This document shows positions 34,297 through 42,957 of a DNA stretch of 49,109 nucleotides, one piece after another; the first letter of the stretch is position 1; each line of letters starts with the position of its first letter. The position numbers were made by a program, and so were the translations under genes. The stretch is from Bacteroidota bacterium (lineage in GTDB: Bacteria > Bacteroidota > Rhodothermia > Rhodothermales > Rubricoccaceae), in assembly GCA_022561755.1 (NCBI GenBank), contig JADFQN010000004.1, forward strand, positions 1 to 49,109. The letters run 5' to 3'. Below the pieces are notes generated by a model. It made no database searches. It was given only the letters and a program-made list of their open reading frames with translations, and had not been told where the DNA came from.

Positions 34297-35034
34297 TTGG
34301 ATCCCCTCCGCGTCCAAACCGCCCAGAACGTAGACCTCGCCTTCGCCACGGCGGGTCTCGGCTACCGCATCCTGGCGTGGCTCATCGACGGCCTGATCAT
34401 CCTGGCCTACATGTACTTCGTCTTCCAGATCATGGGCCGGCTGGAGATCGGCGGCAACGGCGCGACGACGGTGTTCGTCGTCTTGTTTCTGCCCGTCATC
34501 CTCTACCACCTACTCTGGGAGGTGTTCTTTGAGGGGCGCTCGCCCGGCAAGATGGTTCTGAAAATCCGCGTGGCCCGGCTCGACGGCGCTCAGCCAACGC
34601 TCGGCCAGTACCTCCTCCGCTGGCTACTCCGCTTGGTGGATGTGACGTTCTCCTCGGGTACGGTAGCAATCATTGCCGTGGCGGTAACAAAGAGTGCGCA
34701 GCGCCTGGGTGATGTGGCGGCAGGCACGACCGTGGTACGCATTCACCGCCGGGTGAAACTGAGCGAGGTCCATTACCGGAAGCTGGCTTCGGACTACGTA
34801 CCCTCCTTCCCCGAAGCCGAGCGCCTCGCCGACGCCGACATCCGCACGCTCCGCGCCGTAATCGTAAAGCTGCGGCTGGAGAAGAAATCCCGTGCCACGC
34901 AGAACCTTGCTCGCCGCGCCAAAACCGCCGTGGAGAACCGCCTCAGCATCGAACCCATCCACATGCCTCCTGAGGCGTTCCTCCGCACCATCGTGGACGA
35001 CTACACGGCGGCGCATGATCGGTACGATGGGTGA
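34297..35034 (+). CDS. RDD family membrane protein
   Basis: A 245-residue protein with the RDD domain in its first 150 residues: LGYRILAWLIDGLIILAYMYFVFQ (in part, with the Arg and Asp of the first helix), FEGRSPGKMVLKIRVARLDG and QRLGDVAAGTTVVRI. Three membrane helices are expected, then a hydrophilic helical C-terminal region of about 95 residues. The frame is open far upstream, but through repeats; the TTG at 34297 (in TTCTTGGATCCC) directly after the pyrimidine tract is the most plausible start. RDD proteins are common neighbours of MoxR-cluster genes. A transporter role for some has been proposed. Confidence 0.82.
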   Translation: MDPLRVQTAQNVDLAFATAGLGYRILAWLIDGLIILAYMYFVFQIMGRLEIGGNGATTVFVVLFLPVILYHLLWEVFFEGRSPGKMVLKIRVARLDGAQPTLGQYLLRWLLRLVDVTFSSGTVAIIAVAVTKSAQRLGDVAAGTTVVRIHRRVKLSEVHYRKLASDYVPSFPEAERLADADIRTLRAVIVKLRLEKKSRATQNLARRAKTAVENRLSIEPIHMPPEAFLRTIVDDYTAAHDRYDG

Positions 35035-35113
35035 AAGCCGATTAGCGCATCGACTTTAGAGCTCCTCCGAAATGCTAACTGCTCCAGAACCTTCGCTTCC
35101 AGAACTTTCGTTG

Positions 35114-36115
35114 ATGCCAAGCACCTTCCAGTGGTCCTCTTACAACCGCATCCCCGATGCTCCGTGGACCACGAAACCGCTTGAAGCCTTAGCCCTTCAG
35201 TACGACACCGTAGAGCAGCACGGATGGTACACCAACCTCGACCAGACGGTTGAGCAGGTCGGCGAGTTTGTCCGGCGTGGTGATGTTCTGGTCGATTACT
35301 CGGGTGGAACCGGGATCCTGGCAAAGCGCCTGCTCGACCGGGTCGGCAACAAAGACCTCGGCATCGTCATTGTTGACTCGTCTCCCAAGTTCCTTCGCCT
35401 GGCACTGGAGAAGTTTCGTGACGAAAAGCGCATCGGTTTCCGGCAGATTCGCTATCTCAAAGACCTGAAGCGGTTGGAGCAGGTACACGAGGTGCTGGGC
35501 GAAGATCTTCTCGAACGGGGAGTTGACGGCCTCATTTCCAGCAACGCCATCCATCTGTACTACGATCTGGAGGAAACCCTCTGTTCGTGGAGGAAGATCA
35601 TCCGCCCGACGGGACGCGTGTTCGTCCAGTCCGGAAACATCCGGAATCCCGAGATGCCCGACGATGAGTGGATCATTGATGAGACCGTGGAGGCGATCCA
35701 CGAGGCGGCAAAGAAAATCGTCCGGGAGGACGAAGATTATGTTCAGTACCGGGCCGCTTTGGATGACGCGGATCACATGTCAGCGCACGATGCGCTAAGG
35801 CGCCGCTATTTCCTACCTGTGCGGCCTCTCGACTACTATCTTGACGTGTTGCGGGACGCAGGTTTTGAAATTTGCTCGGTGCAACGGCGACGGATTCCGG
35901 CACGGGTAGATGAATGGATCGAGTTCCTGAGTGTTTACGACGAAGGCGTGCTGGGATGGGTAGGCGGAGCCGAAAAAATCACCGGTTCTCCCATCGTTGA
36001 CGCCGTGGCTCAAGACCGGCTGGCCCTGATGCAACGTGCCATGGACCGTGTATTCGGTGGTGCGTTCGAGTTCGGGGCCTCGTGGACCTATATCACATGC
36101 GAGCCACACGACTGA
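35114..36115 (+). CDS. SAM-dependent methyltransferase
   Basis: A 333-residue class I methyltransferase. The SAM-binding region is DVLVDYSGGTGILAKRLLDR (motif I), with IVIVDSSPKFLRLAL after it and a motif IV-like GLISSNAIHLYYDLEETL and RPTGRVFVQSGN. About 130 residues beyond the core probably shape the substrate pocket. The frame opens at 35072, but the first 14 codons overlap tandem words (CCAGAACCTTCG, CCAGAACTTTCG), so ATG 35114 is preferred. It is followed by kbl after 75 bases. The substrate is unknown. Confidence 0.8.
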   Translation: MPSTFQWSSYNRIPDAPWTTKPLEALALQYDTVEQHGWYTNLDQTVEQVGEFVRRGDVLVDYSGGTGILAKRLLDRVGNKDLGIVIVDSSPKFLRLALEKFRDEKRIGFRQIRYLKDLKRLEQVHEVLGEDLLERGVDGLISSNAIHLYYDLEETLCSWRKIIRPTGRVFVQSGNIRNPEMPDDEWIIDETVEAIHEAAKKIVREDEDYVQYRAALDDADHMSAHDALRRRYFLPVRPLDYYLDVLRDAGFEICSVQRRRIPARVDEWIEFLSVYDEGVLGWVGGAEKITGSPIVDAVAQDRLALMQRAMDRVFGGAFEFGASWTYITCEPHD

Positions 36116-36158
36116 TCGCATGTGCCACCAGCCGTACAGTTGAGCAGCATATTCAACC

Positions 36159-36185
36159 TCACGTAATCACGATTTCACGTAATCA
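36159..36185. repeat. Direct repeat TCACGTAATCA before kbl
   Basis: Two exact copies of an 11-mer, TCACGTAATCA, at 36159-36169 and 36175-36185, spaced 16 bases start to start, ending six bases before the kbl start codon. It may be another small word repeat, or a paired operator. Confidence 0.55.
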
Positions 36186-36190
36186 GCCTC

Positions 36191-37384
36191 ATGCCCCACG
36201 CCAACGCCATCTACGCCGAAACCCTCGCCGAAATCCGCGAGGCGGGCCTTTATAAGGAGGAGCGTGTTATCGCTTCGCAGCAGGACGCCGACATTGTGGT
36301 CGCGGAGAACGGATCGACGCAGGAGGTCATCAATTTCTGCGCGAACAACTACCTTGGCCTGGCCAACCACCCGGATTTGATCGCAGCGGCGCAGGAGGGT
36401 GTGGCGAAGTATGGCTTCGGGCTCTCGTCCGTGCGGTTTATTTGCGGGACTCAGACCATCCACAAGGAGCTGGAAAGGCGGCTAGCGGACTTCCACGGCA
36501 AGAACGACGCCATCCTCTACGCGGCCTGTTTCGACGCGAATGCGGGTCTGTTTGAAACACTACTGGGCCCGGAGGACGCCATCATCTCGGATGCCCTCAA
36601 CCACGCCTCCATCATCGACGGCGTGCGGCTGTGCAAGGCAAAACGCTTCCGGTTGGCCCACGCCGACATGGCAGATCTGGAGCGCTGCCTGCAGGAATCG
36701 CAGGACGCCCGGATCCGCTGTATCACCACCGACGGGGTCTTCTCAATGGACGGCGACGTGGCGAAGCTCGACGAAATATGCGTTTTGGCGGAGAAATACA
36801 ACGCCATCGTCCATGTAGACGAATGCCACGCCACGGGCTTTTTCGGGCCGACGGGAAGGGGCGCGGCTGAGTATCGCGGAGTCCTCGCCAAGGTGGATAT
36901 CATCACGTCCACACTCGGAAAGGCGCTGGGCGGCGCTTCGGGCGGCTTTACAGTGGCCTCGCAGGAGATCGTCGACCTGCTCCGCCAGCGCTCACGGCCC
37001 TACCTGTTCTCCAACTCCGTGGCCCCGGCCATCGTGTACACCTCGCTCAAGGTGCTCGACATGCTCGACAGCACCGCGGAACTCCGCGATCGTCTCAACG
37101 AGAACACGCGCTACTTCCGTGAGCAGATGACGGCCGCCCGGTTCGACATCAGGCCGGGCGAGCACCCCATCGTGCCCATCATGCTGTACGATGCCAAACT
37201 TGCACAGAACGTAGCCCGCGACCTTCTCGCTGAGGGCATCTACGTAATCGGGTTCAGCTTCCCGGTCGTGCCGAAGGGCGAAGCGCGCATTCGGGTTCAG
37301 GTTTCTGCTGCTCACACGCGGATTCATCTCGACCGTGCTGTGGCGGCGTTTACCTCTGTCGGACGGCATCACAGCGTGGTGTAG
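36191..37384 (+). CDS. kbl: Glycine C-acetyltransferase (2-amino-3-ketobutyrate CoA ligase)
   Basis: A PLP enzyme that cleaves 2-amino-3-ketobutyrate with CoA to glycine and acetyl-CoA in threonine breakdown. The 397-residue product has the normal length and the alpha-oxoamine synthase motifs: [45 protein letters not shown] (Asp210, His213) and the Schiff-base Lys244 in [14 protein letters not shown]. The C-terminal [20 protein letters not shown] is typical of KBL. No threonine dehydrogenase gene lies next to it. A C-terminal piece of a similar gene lies at 40126-40308. Confidence 0.93.
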   Translation: MPHANAIYAETLAEIREAGLYKEERVIASQQDADIVVAENGSTQEVINFCANNYLGLANHPDLIAAAQEGVAKYGFGLSSVRFICGTQTIHKELERRLADFHGKNDAILYAACFDANAGLFETLLGPEDAIISDALNHASIIDGVRLCKAKRFRLAHADMADLERCLQESQDARIRCITTDGVFSMDGDVAKLDEICVLAEKYNAIVHVDECHATGFFGPTGRGAAEYRGVLAKVDIITSTLGKALGGASGGFTVASQEIVDLLRQRSRPYLFSNSVAPAIVYTSLKVLDMLDSTAELRDRLNENTRYFREQMTAARFDIRPGEHPIVPIMLYDAKLAQNVARDLLAEGIYVIGFSFPVVPKGEARIRVQVSAAHTRIHLDRAVAAFTSVGRHHSVV

Positions 37385-37392
37385 GCGTGGCT

Positions 37393-37415
37393 ACAGGCAT
37401 CCAGCCTGTTTTTTT
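37393..37415 (+). terminator. Rho-independent terminator after kbl
   Basis: ACAGGC - ATCCA - GCCTGT followed by a run of seven T. A short but classic terminator, 9 bases after the stop codon. Confidence 0.85.
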
Positions 37416-37483
37416 GGTGAACGAGGTTATATCGGACCCAGCTCGAGTGTCTATAGGGGTGTAACCTTCTAACCTTGATCGCC

Positions 37484-38293
37484 ATGCCCGCTCACAATGA
37501 AGCCTCCTTCGATAGCCTAGCCGGCGTCGACCTGCACTACGCTCGCCCACCGGTCGCCGCGTACGGCTCTCGCGGCAAGAAGCACACTTTCTTCTCCACG
37601 GGGAAACTCCGCGACACCTTCACCGCCGCCCTCGAAGAACTCGTCGACATGTGCCCACTCGGCCGCCCCGAGGTGCTGACGAGCGCGGGTACCTTCGTGA
37701 ACAAGCGCGGCCAGCACGGCAAGGGCCAGGCAGTGGATGTGGACGCCATCTTCTGGGCCGACCGCACCTTCGTCACCGACTTTTACCTGACCGATACGAA
37801 GTTCTACCTCGCCGTCGAATCGGTCTTCCGTCGCCACTTCGGCATTGTCCTCAACTACCTCTACAACGCCGCGCACCACGACCACCTCCACATGGATCTC
37901 GGCGTCTCCGTGGGGTTCTCGAAGGGCTCCCGATCGCGTGTGCTGTACCTCCAGGCGGGCCTCACCACCATCCACGACCATCCCGTCCTCGTTGACGGGA
38001 TCTGGGGTAACCAGACTTCCGGCGCCATCGCTGAGGTGCTCGACAACCTCGGACTTAACGGCTCAATCACGTCCAAGGCCACGTGGCTCGCCTACCTCGA
38101 CCGCACCGCGCGTCTTGGTTTCGGCCAGGTCGAAGCCGAGAGCGATCCCACGCCGGCCGACCTCCTCGACCAGCTCTTCCAAATCATCGATGGACTTGAC
38201 CTGGTCACCGACCACGACCAGAAGATCCAGGGTGCACTCGACGTCTTTGTCGCCCACCCTGACACCCAGACGTGGCTGGAGAGCTTCCGGTAG
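37484..38293 (+). CDS. Extensin-like/M15-type peptidase domain protein
   Basis: A 269-residue protein. Residues about 65-150 match the extensin-like C-terminal domain, a relative of the M15 D-Ala-D-Ala peptidases: a zinc site can be drawn from HGKGQAVDVDAIFW (His and Asp) and YNAAHHDHLHMDLG (His). The second half (SGAIAEVLDNLGL and later) looks like a peptidoglycan-binding-type helical module. No clear signal peptide is present at the N-terminus, which is odd for a wall enzyme. An in-frame TTG at 37475 lies three codons upstream of the preferred ATG 37484. It is a single-gene unit after the kbl terminator. Confidence 0.68.
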   Translation: MPAHNEASFDSLAGVDLHYARPPVAAYGSRGKKHTFFSTGKLRDTFTAALEELVDMCPLGRPEVLTSAGTFVNKRGQHGKGQAVDVDAIFWADRTFVTDFYLTDTKFYLAVESVFRRHFGIVLNYLYNAAHHDHLHMDLGVSVGFSKGSRSRVLYLQAGLTTIHDHPVLVDGIWGNQTSGAIAEVLDNLGLNGSITSKATWLAYLDRTARLGFGQVEAESDPTPADLLDQLFQIIDGLDLVTDHDQKIQGALDVFVAHPDTQTWLESFR

Positions 38294-38857
38294 ATTACCT
38301 CAAGGCTTCGATGGATAGTCAGATTCAGATCGCCCCTTCACCCTCGGTCGAAGGCGCGGCCCGACGGCTGTCCAGCGAAGTTTCAGTCTGGGACTTCGTC
38401 AGGACGATCCTTGCCGTGCACGGCGAGTACGGTAAGCGCAGCGGCAGGACGGCCTGATGTGGACGCGCGACCGTCTCACACGTGGCGGGGTCAATGCGGC
38501 CAATGCCGGGCAGCGCATCGTCGCAGACCACCTGCTCAATTTTTCAAGACCTCCCCGTTCGCCCGATGCTGGTTCCTCGATGGGCTCGCCTGCTCATGAG
38601 GCGGAGAGCTCTGTGAGTTTCAGTGACGAAGTTGAGGCCCTCGGCGTTTAGAACAACGAATCGGACTCGTTCGAGCATGAGACAGGCTCCTCGGGCAGGG
38701 CGACCTCGAAGAGAGAATGCAACCGTGCAAGGAGTGATGTCACGCATCAACTCGGCCGGAAATGTTACCTGTCTGCCCAGTCTGTACCCTCTCCCGTCGC
38801 TTCACGCAACGCACCCGTGCAGCGAGGCCGAGACTCGATGCGGGTTATACTGCCGGC
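38294..38857. other. 564-base stretch with only short overlapping frames
   Basis: Several frames of 60-70 codons overlap on both strands (for example 38325-38531 and 38544-38750 on the minus strand), but none has a recognisable domain, signal peptide or consistent neighbour. The sequence looks like decayed coding DNA at the left border of the accessory zone. I assign no gene. Confidence 0.4.
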
Positions 38858-39205
38858 ATGAAGCTGATCGTCGTCTCGCTGGGGCTAACTGTGCTCCTCA
38901 TTCTAGCCGTGCTGGGAAATTCAGCCGTGATGTTCGTCTCTGGGCTTGGAATCGCCGTAGCGCTGTGGAGCACGCGCGAGGCGCCGCTACGAACGCAACT
39001 CGGAGCGCTGGTGGCCGGTGCGCTCGTTGCTGGCATCGGGGCCGAAGTCGTCCACACGTTCTACCACCTGTTCGGCGGGGAGACGGCCAGCGGCGACAGT
39101 GGTTTTTTCTTTATTTCGGCAATCCTCGTGGGCCTCATCAACGCCGCGGGGATGGCTGCCGTCGTGTTCCTCGCCCACGCGCTGGCGCGACAGCGGGCGC
39201 GCTAG
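38858..39205 (+). CDS. Small membrane protein, hypothetical
   Basis: A 115-residue protein with four hydrophobic segments (KLIVVSLGLTVLLILAVL, SAVMFVSGLGIAVALW, LGALVAGALVAGIGAEVV, FFISAILVGLINAAGM), then a basic end. It starts at ATG 38858; the frame opens 32 codons earlier, but that part is Arg/Cys-rich and not membrane-like. I do not recognise the family. It lies in the accessory zone and is followed by a dispersed repeat and two MITE copies. Confidence 0.6.
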   Translation: MKLIVVSLGLTVLLILAVLGNSAVMFVSGLGIAVALWSTREAPLRTQLGALVAGALVAGIGAEVVHTFYHLFGGETASGDSGFFFISAILVGLINAAGMAAVVFLAHALARQRAR

Positions 39206-39215
39206 CCGGAGGGCG

Positions 39216-39336
39216 CACGCGGCCTGGCACGGAAGTGAACGCCGAAGCGCACGAGTTCAATTGCCCCAGATCATCTGGCCTTGAGGTGGGAAACAAAGGC
39301 TACCCATCCGCATCATCGTGTCCCAGGCAACCGCAT
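39216..39336. repeat. Dispersed repeat of about 120 bp, copy 1
   Basis: Aligns over its whole length with 42821-42949. Shared words, in order, are ACGCGG, GAAGTGA-CGCCGAAGC, ACGAG, TTGCCCC, ATC-GG-CCTGAGG-like GGGAAAC, CC-TCCG and ATCATCGT, then CGCA-AG near the end. Both copies follow a small membrane-protein gene. It is non-coding in this copy. Confidence 0.65.
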
Positions 39337-39396
39337 AGGAGGCTGTTGAAAAACGTGCTCTCTCGCCGGATCGGATGATGTAGTTCAACAGCCTCC
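39337..39396. mobile_element. MITE copy 3 (60-bp deletion derivative)
   Basis: Ends AGGAGGCTGTTGAA (39337-39350) and TTCAACAGCCTCC (39384-39396). The subterminal CGTGCTCTCTCGCCG matches the right end of MITE copy 1 (read in reverse), and GATGATGTA matches the other end, so it is an internally deleted copy. Confidence 0.8.
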
Positions 39397-39397
39397 C

Positions 39398-39478
39398 AAG
39401 TACCAAATTCCAAGTGTCAAATTCCAAGCGGTCTCATGAAGCACCCTTTGTGATTTGGAGTTTGGAATTTGGTACTTC
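39398..39478. repeat. Word-repeat palindrome between MITE copies 3 and 4
   Basis: The left arm has AAGTACCAAATTCCAAGTG then TCAAATTCCAAG; the right arm has TTTGGAGTTTGGAATTTGGT then ACTT. The outer 15 bases are perfectly inverted (AGTACCAAATTCCAA / TTGGAATTTGGTACT). Same style as the spacers in the nuo operon. Confidence 0.75.
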
Positions 39479-39495
39479 AGACTCACGATTCCCTA

Positions 39496-39554
39496 TGAGT
39501 CTGTTGAATTTCGTGCTCTGTCGTAGGCCGCATGACTTATTTCAACAGCCTCCT
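39496..39554. mobile_element. MITE copy 4 (59-bp deletion derivative)
   Basis: Ends TGAGTCTGTTGAA and TTCAACAGCCTCCT, with the subterminal CGTGCTCTGTCG that matches MITE copy 1. It directly precedes the truncated KAP-type frame, so it probably marks the truncation point. Confidence 0.78.
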
Positions 39555-40073
39555 AAGGTGACCAAACTCGAGCCGCCGGAGGAACCCTGCCGTCTCATCA
39601 GCCCCGCCCAACTCGAGTTCACCGATTGGGAACAAGAGGACATCCAAAGGCTCTGGCCACTGTTCAGCACACCGCGGACAGTGAAACGTTTCGTCAACAC
39701 CTATCGGCTGATGCGGGCGGGCCTGGAATCAGCAGAAGAAACGGAGCAATTCGAGGGCAAGAAAGAAAAACCCGGCGAGTATCAAGTGGCCCTGCTCCTC
39801 CTCGCTGTCGTGACGAGCGCAACCAGAGAGGCGATGACATTCCTGTCCCGGCTCGACGAACCGTTTGATGAACCCGGAGCCAGCGACAAACCCCTACAGT
39901 GGGAGGATGTGTTTGCGACGATCAAGGAACCGATTGTTGACGAGGCCTGGGAGGAGTTCATTGACAATCTAGAGCATGTGACTCAAGAAGGCTTCGAACG
40001 TGGAGTGGCTCGTTCGGAGCTTGAACGGTGGACAAATTGTGTCGCCCGGTATTCGTTCTCAGTGCGGGTTTAA
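39555..40073 (+). pseudogene. C-terminal fragment of a KAP-family P-loop NTPase
   Basis: About 170 codons resembling the C-terminal part of KAP NTPases, membrane-associated P-loop proteins sometimes found in defence or mobile loci. The recognisable parts are WPLFSTPRTVKRFVNTYRLMRAGL (in part) and the ending ERWTNCVARYSFSVRV. The Walker motifs and membrane segments, which would be upstream, are absent. The frame is open further back to 39414, but only through MITE copy 4 and a palindrome. It is therefore a remnant with an intact 3' end and a 5' end lost at the MITE. Confidence 0.7.
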
Positions 40074-40125
40074 CAAGGTCGGGATCTGCACGAGACATCC
40101 ACTGCCAAGCCAAGCGTCCGGACAT

Positions 40126-40308
40126 AACGAGGATCTGGCCCGCGACCTCTTCGCCGAGGGCATATGCGTGATCGGCTTCGGCTTCCCCTTCGTCCCGAAG
40201 GGCGAGGCTCGTATCCGTGTGCGGGTTTCGGCTGCCCACACTCGCGAGCACCTCGACGGTGCCGCGGGTGCGTTTACCGACGTTGGGGCACGGTATGGCG
40301 TGGTTTAA
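40126..40308 (+). pseudogene. C-terminal fragment of a second kbl-like gene
   Basis: The last 60 codons of an alpha-oxoamine synthase: ARDLFAEGICVIGFGFPFVP then [20 protein letters not shown]. Its product is closely similar to the end of kbl at 37215-37384, but the DNA differs at many third codon positions, so it is an older or foreign paralog and not a recent copy. There is no start codon, PLP lysine or N-terminal domain. The frame overlaps nothing else of note. Confidence 0.85.
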
Positions 40309-40442
40309 GCACGCTGTTTCGCCTGGGACGCCTACCGGACCCTACCAGGCTATTCTCCAGCCGGCTGGCCGTGCTGCGGTTCGCACGGGATCGGATATAT
40401 CAAGTTACCTTCCGCAAGGAGATCACCCTATCCTAACACGCC

Positions 40443-42095
40443 ATGCCAACCCCCAATTCACGTACCTGGACAACTGCGCTCCTGCCATTAACGCTCTTTG
40501 CAACTGCCTTGATGGCCTGCGGCGGTCCGGATGCAGGACAGGAAGCTCACGAGCACGACGAAGCCGCGCTCGGGGCCGTACACTTCGACGTCTCCTGCCT
40601 GGACGAGGTGTCTGAAGACTTCGACGGCGCCATCGCTTTGCTCCATCACATGCAGTATGTAGAGTCCCGGGCTGCGTTCGAGCGGATCGAGGAGACCGAT
40701 CCTGACTGCGGGATGGCCCACTGGGGTATCGCGATGACGCTCTTTCAACCATTGTGGCCGTCGCGTCCCGGTCCGGAGGCGCTTCTGCGCGGGTGGGAGG
40801 AGGTCAGAAAGGCACAGGAGCTTGGCACCGAGACCGATCGAGAAGCCGACTTCGTGACCGCCACTGAAGCCTTCTTCCGCGATCCAGAGTCGGCCGAATG
40901 GTGGACACGAATCCAGCGCTGGAGTGAAGCGATGAGCCAGGCCTACGCTACGCGCCCGGATGACATCGAAACGGCCGCCTTCTACGCGTTGTCGCAACTG
41001 GCGGCGGGACAAGTCGCGCCAGACCGGATGGCCCATCACGGCCGTGCGGCTGAGGTCCTGCTCGGTATCTACGAGCGCGAGCCGACACACCCCGGGGCCG
41101 TTTACTACACAATCCACTCGAACGATGTCGATACACGGGCAGGCGAGTCACTCGAGGTGGTCCGGAGCTATAGCGACATCGCTCCGGAGGTACCGCATGC
41201 GCTCCATATGCCCACCCACATTTTCGTGCGCCTTGGAGCTTGGCCGGAGGTAATCGAATGGAATCTTAGGTCCGCTGCCGCTGCGCTGAGGTTGCCCGCC
41301 GACGATGGGATTTCGCATCATTATCCTCACGCGCTCGATTACTTGGTCTACGCCTATCTACAGCGGGGCGAGGACGACAAGGCGAGTGCGCTCGTCACGG
41401 AAATCTCGGGAAAGGAAGAGCCGTTTCAGGGCACGTTCATCAGCGCGTTCCACCTGGCCTCCCTGCCGGCGCGCTACGCCATTGAGCGCCGCGCGTGGGA
41501 CGAGGCCCGGGCGATTACCCCCGGGACGCCCGCTTCCGTGGCCTGGGAGGGGTTCTGGTGGGCCGAGTCCCTCAGTTGGTTTGCTCGTGGGTTGGGCGCC
41601 TCGCATGGGGGCGACGCCGGGGAAGCAGAGCGCGCGGAAGGTCGCATGATTGCGTTGCGGGACGCTGCGAGGGCCGCCGGCGAAGAGGGGTTCGCGGAGT
41701 ACATCGAGGTCGACCGTCTCGTACTGGCTGCCTGGCGTGCCCACGTCGCTGGGCAGAGCGAGCGCGGCCTGGAACTAGCCCGTGAAGCCGTGGAGATCGA
41801 GGCGGCGACGCAGAAGCATCCGATCACACCGGGAGCACTCTATCCATCCCAGGAGGCGCTCGGTGATCTACTACTGGAGTTGGAGCGTCCCCAAGAGGCG
41901 CTCTCGGCGTACGAAGGCTCGCTCGCCACGTGGCCAGGCCGATTCAACAGCCTTTTGGGGGCCGCGCGTTCGGCCCATTCGGCTGACCTAGACATTCGTG
42001 CCCGCGAGCACTATCAGGCGCTGCTGGAGATCTCTTCGGAAGCAGACTCGAGTCGGCCGGCACTCGCGGAGGCGCGAGAGGCCCTGAGTAGGTAA
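40443..42095 (+). CDS. TPR-like lipoprotein
   Basis: A 550-residue predicted lipoprotein. Residues 1-26 form a lipoprotein signal with the lipobox LMAC (Cys26), followed by a short His/Glu-rich stretch. The rest is helical, with TPR-like pairs (ALLHHMQYVESRAAFERIEE, DYLVYAYLQRGEDDKASALV, LGDLLLELERPQEALSAYEG). Conserved-looking His and Trp residues (AHWGIAMTLFQPLW, ALHMPTHIFVRLGAW, ISHHYPHALDYL) suggest a binding site; proteins of this type are widespread but uncharacterised. Its base and codon use seem less biased to the local style than its neighbours, and it lies among gene fragments, so it may be acquired. Confidence 0.82.
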   Translation: MPTPNSRTWTTALLPLTLFATALMACGGPDAGQEAHEHDEAALGAVHFDVSCLDEVSEDFDGAIALLHHMQYVESRAAFERIEETDPDCGMAHWGIAMTLFQPLWPSRPGPEALLRGWEEVRKAQELGTETDREADFVTATEAFFRDPESAEWWTRIQRWSEAMSQAYATRPDDIETAAFYALSQLAAGQVAPDRMAHHGRAAEVLLGIYEREPTHPGAVYYTIHSNDVDTRAGESLEVVRSYSDIAPEVPHALHMPTHIFVRLGAWPEVIEWNLRSAAAALRLPADDGISHHYPHALDYLVYAYLQRGEDDKASALVTEISGKEEPFQGTFISAFHLASLPARYAIERRAWDEARAITPGTPASVAWEGFWWAESLSWFARGLGASHGGDAGEAERAEGRMIALRDAARAAGEEGFAEYIEVDRLVLAAWRAHVAGQSERGLELAREAVEIEAATQKHPITPGALYPSQEALGDLLLELERPQEALSAYEGSLATWPGRFNSLLGAARSAHSADLDIRAREHYQALLEISSEADSSRPALAEAREALSR

Positions 42096-42239
42096 CGTCA
42101 TCTTGCCTCAGCCGCAACCCGCTGCTCCATGGCGACACAGGACTCGACGGTTTCCTTCGTCCGCGCTTCAGTGTCTTATTAACTTAGTTGCCGCTATACC
42201 GGCCTGTGCGGGTGGTCATGAAGTCGGTAGGCCCCAATC

Positions 42240-42725
42240 GTGAGTGGGAAACATCAGGAGGACACGCATGAAAGACCAGCTTTCAGCAACGACGCGGCAT
42301 CGGTAGATGTCCAGGGAATTGATGGCATCCCGAATCAAATCCTTGAGCCAGTCGCTTCTTGGTTGCGATTGGCGTTCGGGCTATGTGCGACACTGGCGGG
42401 GATTGGGACGATCGCCGTGTAGTCCGCTGCACTTGGGACGCTCGCGGCGATTGCGGCGTTGGCTGCCCTTTTTCCGGTGCACACCTTCGACCTTATCTAC
42501 AACTATGGCGTCCGTCATGCGAGAGGGACGGGACCGCTGCCCAGACGTGGCGCACCATCGCGCTTCGCGTGCGGCGTTCGGGTTTTATGGCTGATTGGTG
42601 TAATCTGGGCGTTTCAGGGAGAGTATCACTTGGCAGGGTTCATAATTGGTTGCGTGCTTACCTCGGTGGCCTTGCTCGTCGCCTCGTCGAACATCTGTAT
42701 TCCGCAGATGATCTTGATCTATTGA
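42240..42725 (+). pseudogene. DUF4395-like membrane protein gene with an in-frame TAG
   Basis: One frame runs from GTG 42240 to 42725, interrupted by a TAG at 42420-42422. Reading through gives ASWLRLAFGLCATLAGIGTI, then stop, then ALGTLAAIAALAALFPVHTF and DLIYNYGVRHARGTGPLPRR, and two more membrane segments. The segments before and after the TAG together make a plausible four-helix membrane protein resembling, from memory, DUF4395-type proteins. A better-placed ribosome site (AGGAGG before ATG 42268) leads into another frame that stops after 12 codons, which suggests an additional indel. I call it broken. Confidence 0.6.
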
Positions 42726-42790
42726 GCCGAGGCGCTCATTGCTTCGTCCTGGCTCGCCGGCACGCCCTATACTCTCTCCCACTGTCTCAT

Positions 42791-42828
42791 CGCGTTGTGC
42801 GGCTGGGCACCCCCTGCCAGACAACGCG
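42791..42828. repeat. CGCGTTGT / ACAACGCG inverted repeat
   Basis: Perfect 8-base arms (42791-42798 and 42821-42828) enclose a 22-base GC-rich centre with GGCTGGGCA...TGCCAG pairing. It borders the start of dispersed repeat copy 2. No T tract follows. Confidence 0.55.
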
Positions 42829-42949
42829 GTTTAGTACGAAAGTGAGCGCCGAAGCTTACGAGCTTCTTTGCCCCATGCCATCCGGTCCTGAGGCGAGAAA
42901 CGAAAACTGCCCGTCCGTATCATCGTATGCCCGTCACGCACATAGAAGG
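42821..42949. repeat. Dispersed repeat of about 120 bp, copy 2
   Basis: The partner of the repeat at 39216-39336, with roughly two-thirds identity by eye. It follows the broken DUF4395-like gene and ends nine bases before the VOC gene start. It includes GCCGAAGCTTACGAGCTTC, a local hairpin. Confidence 0.65.
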
Positions 42950-42957
42950 ATTAGACG

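Noticed and set aside
38272-38750. Several frames of 60-70 codons on both strands
   Set aside because: None has consistent coding character or recognisable motifs; kept only as an unassigned, possibly decayed stretch.
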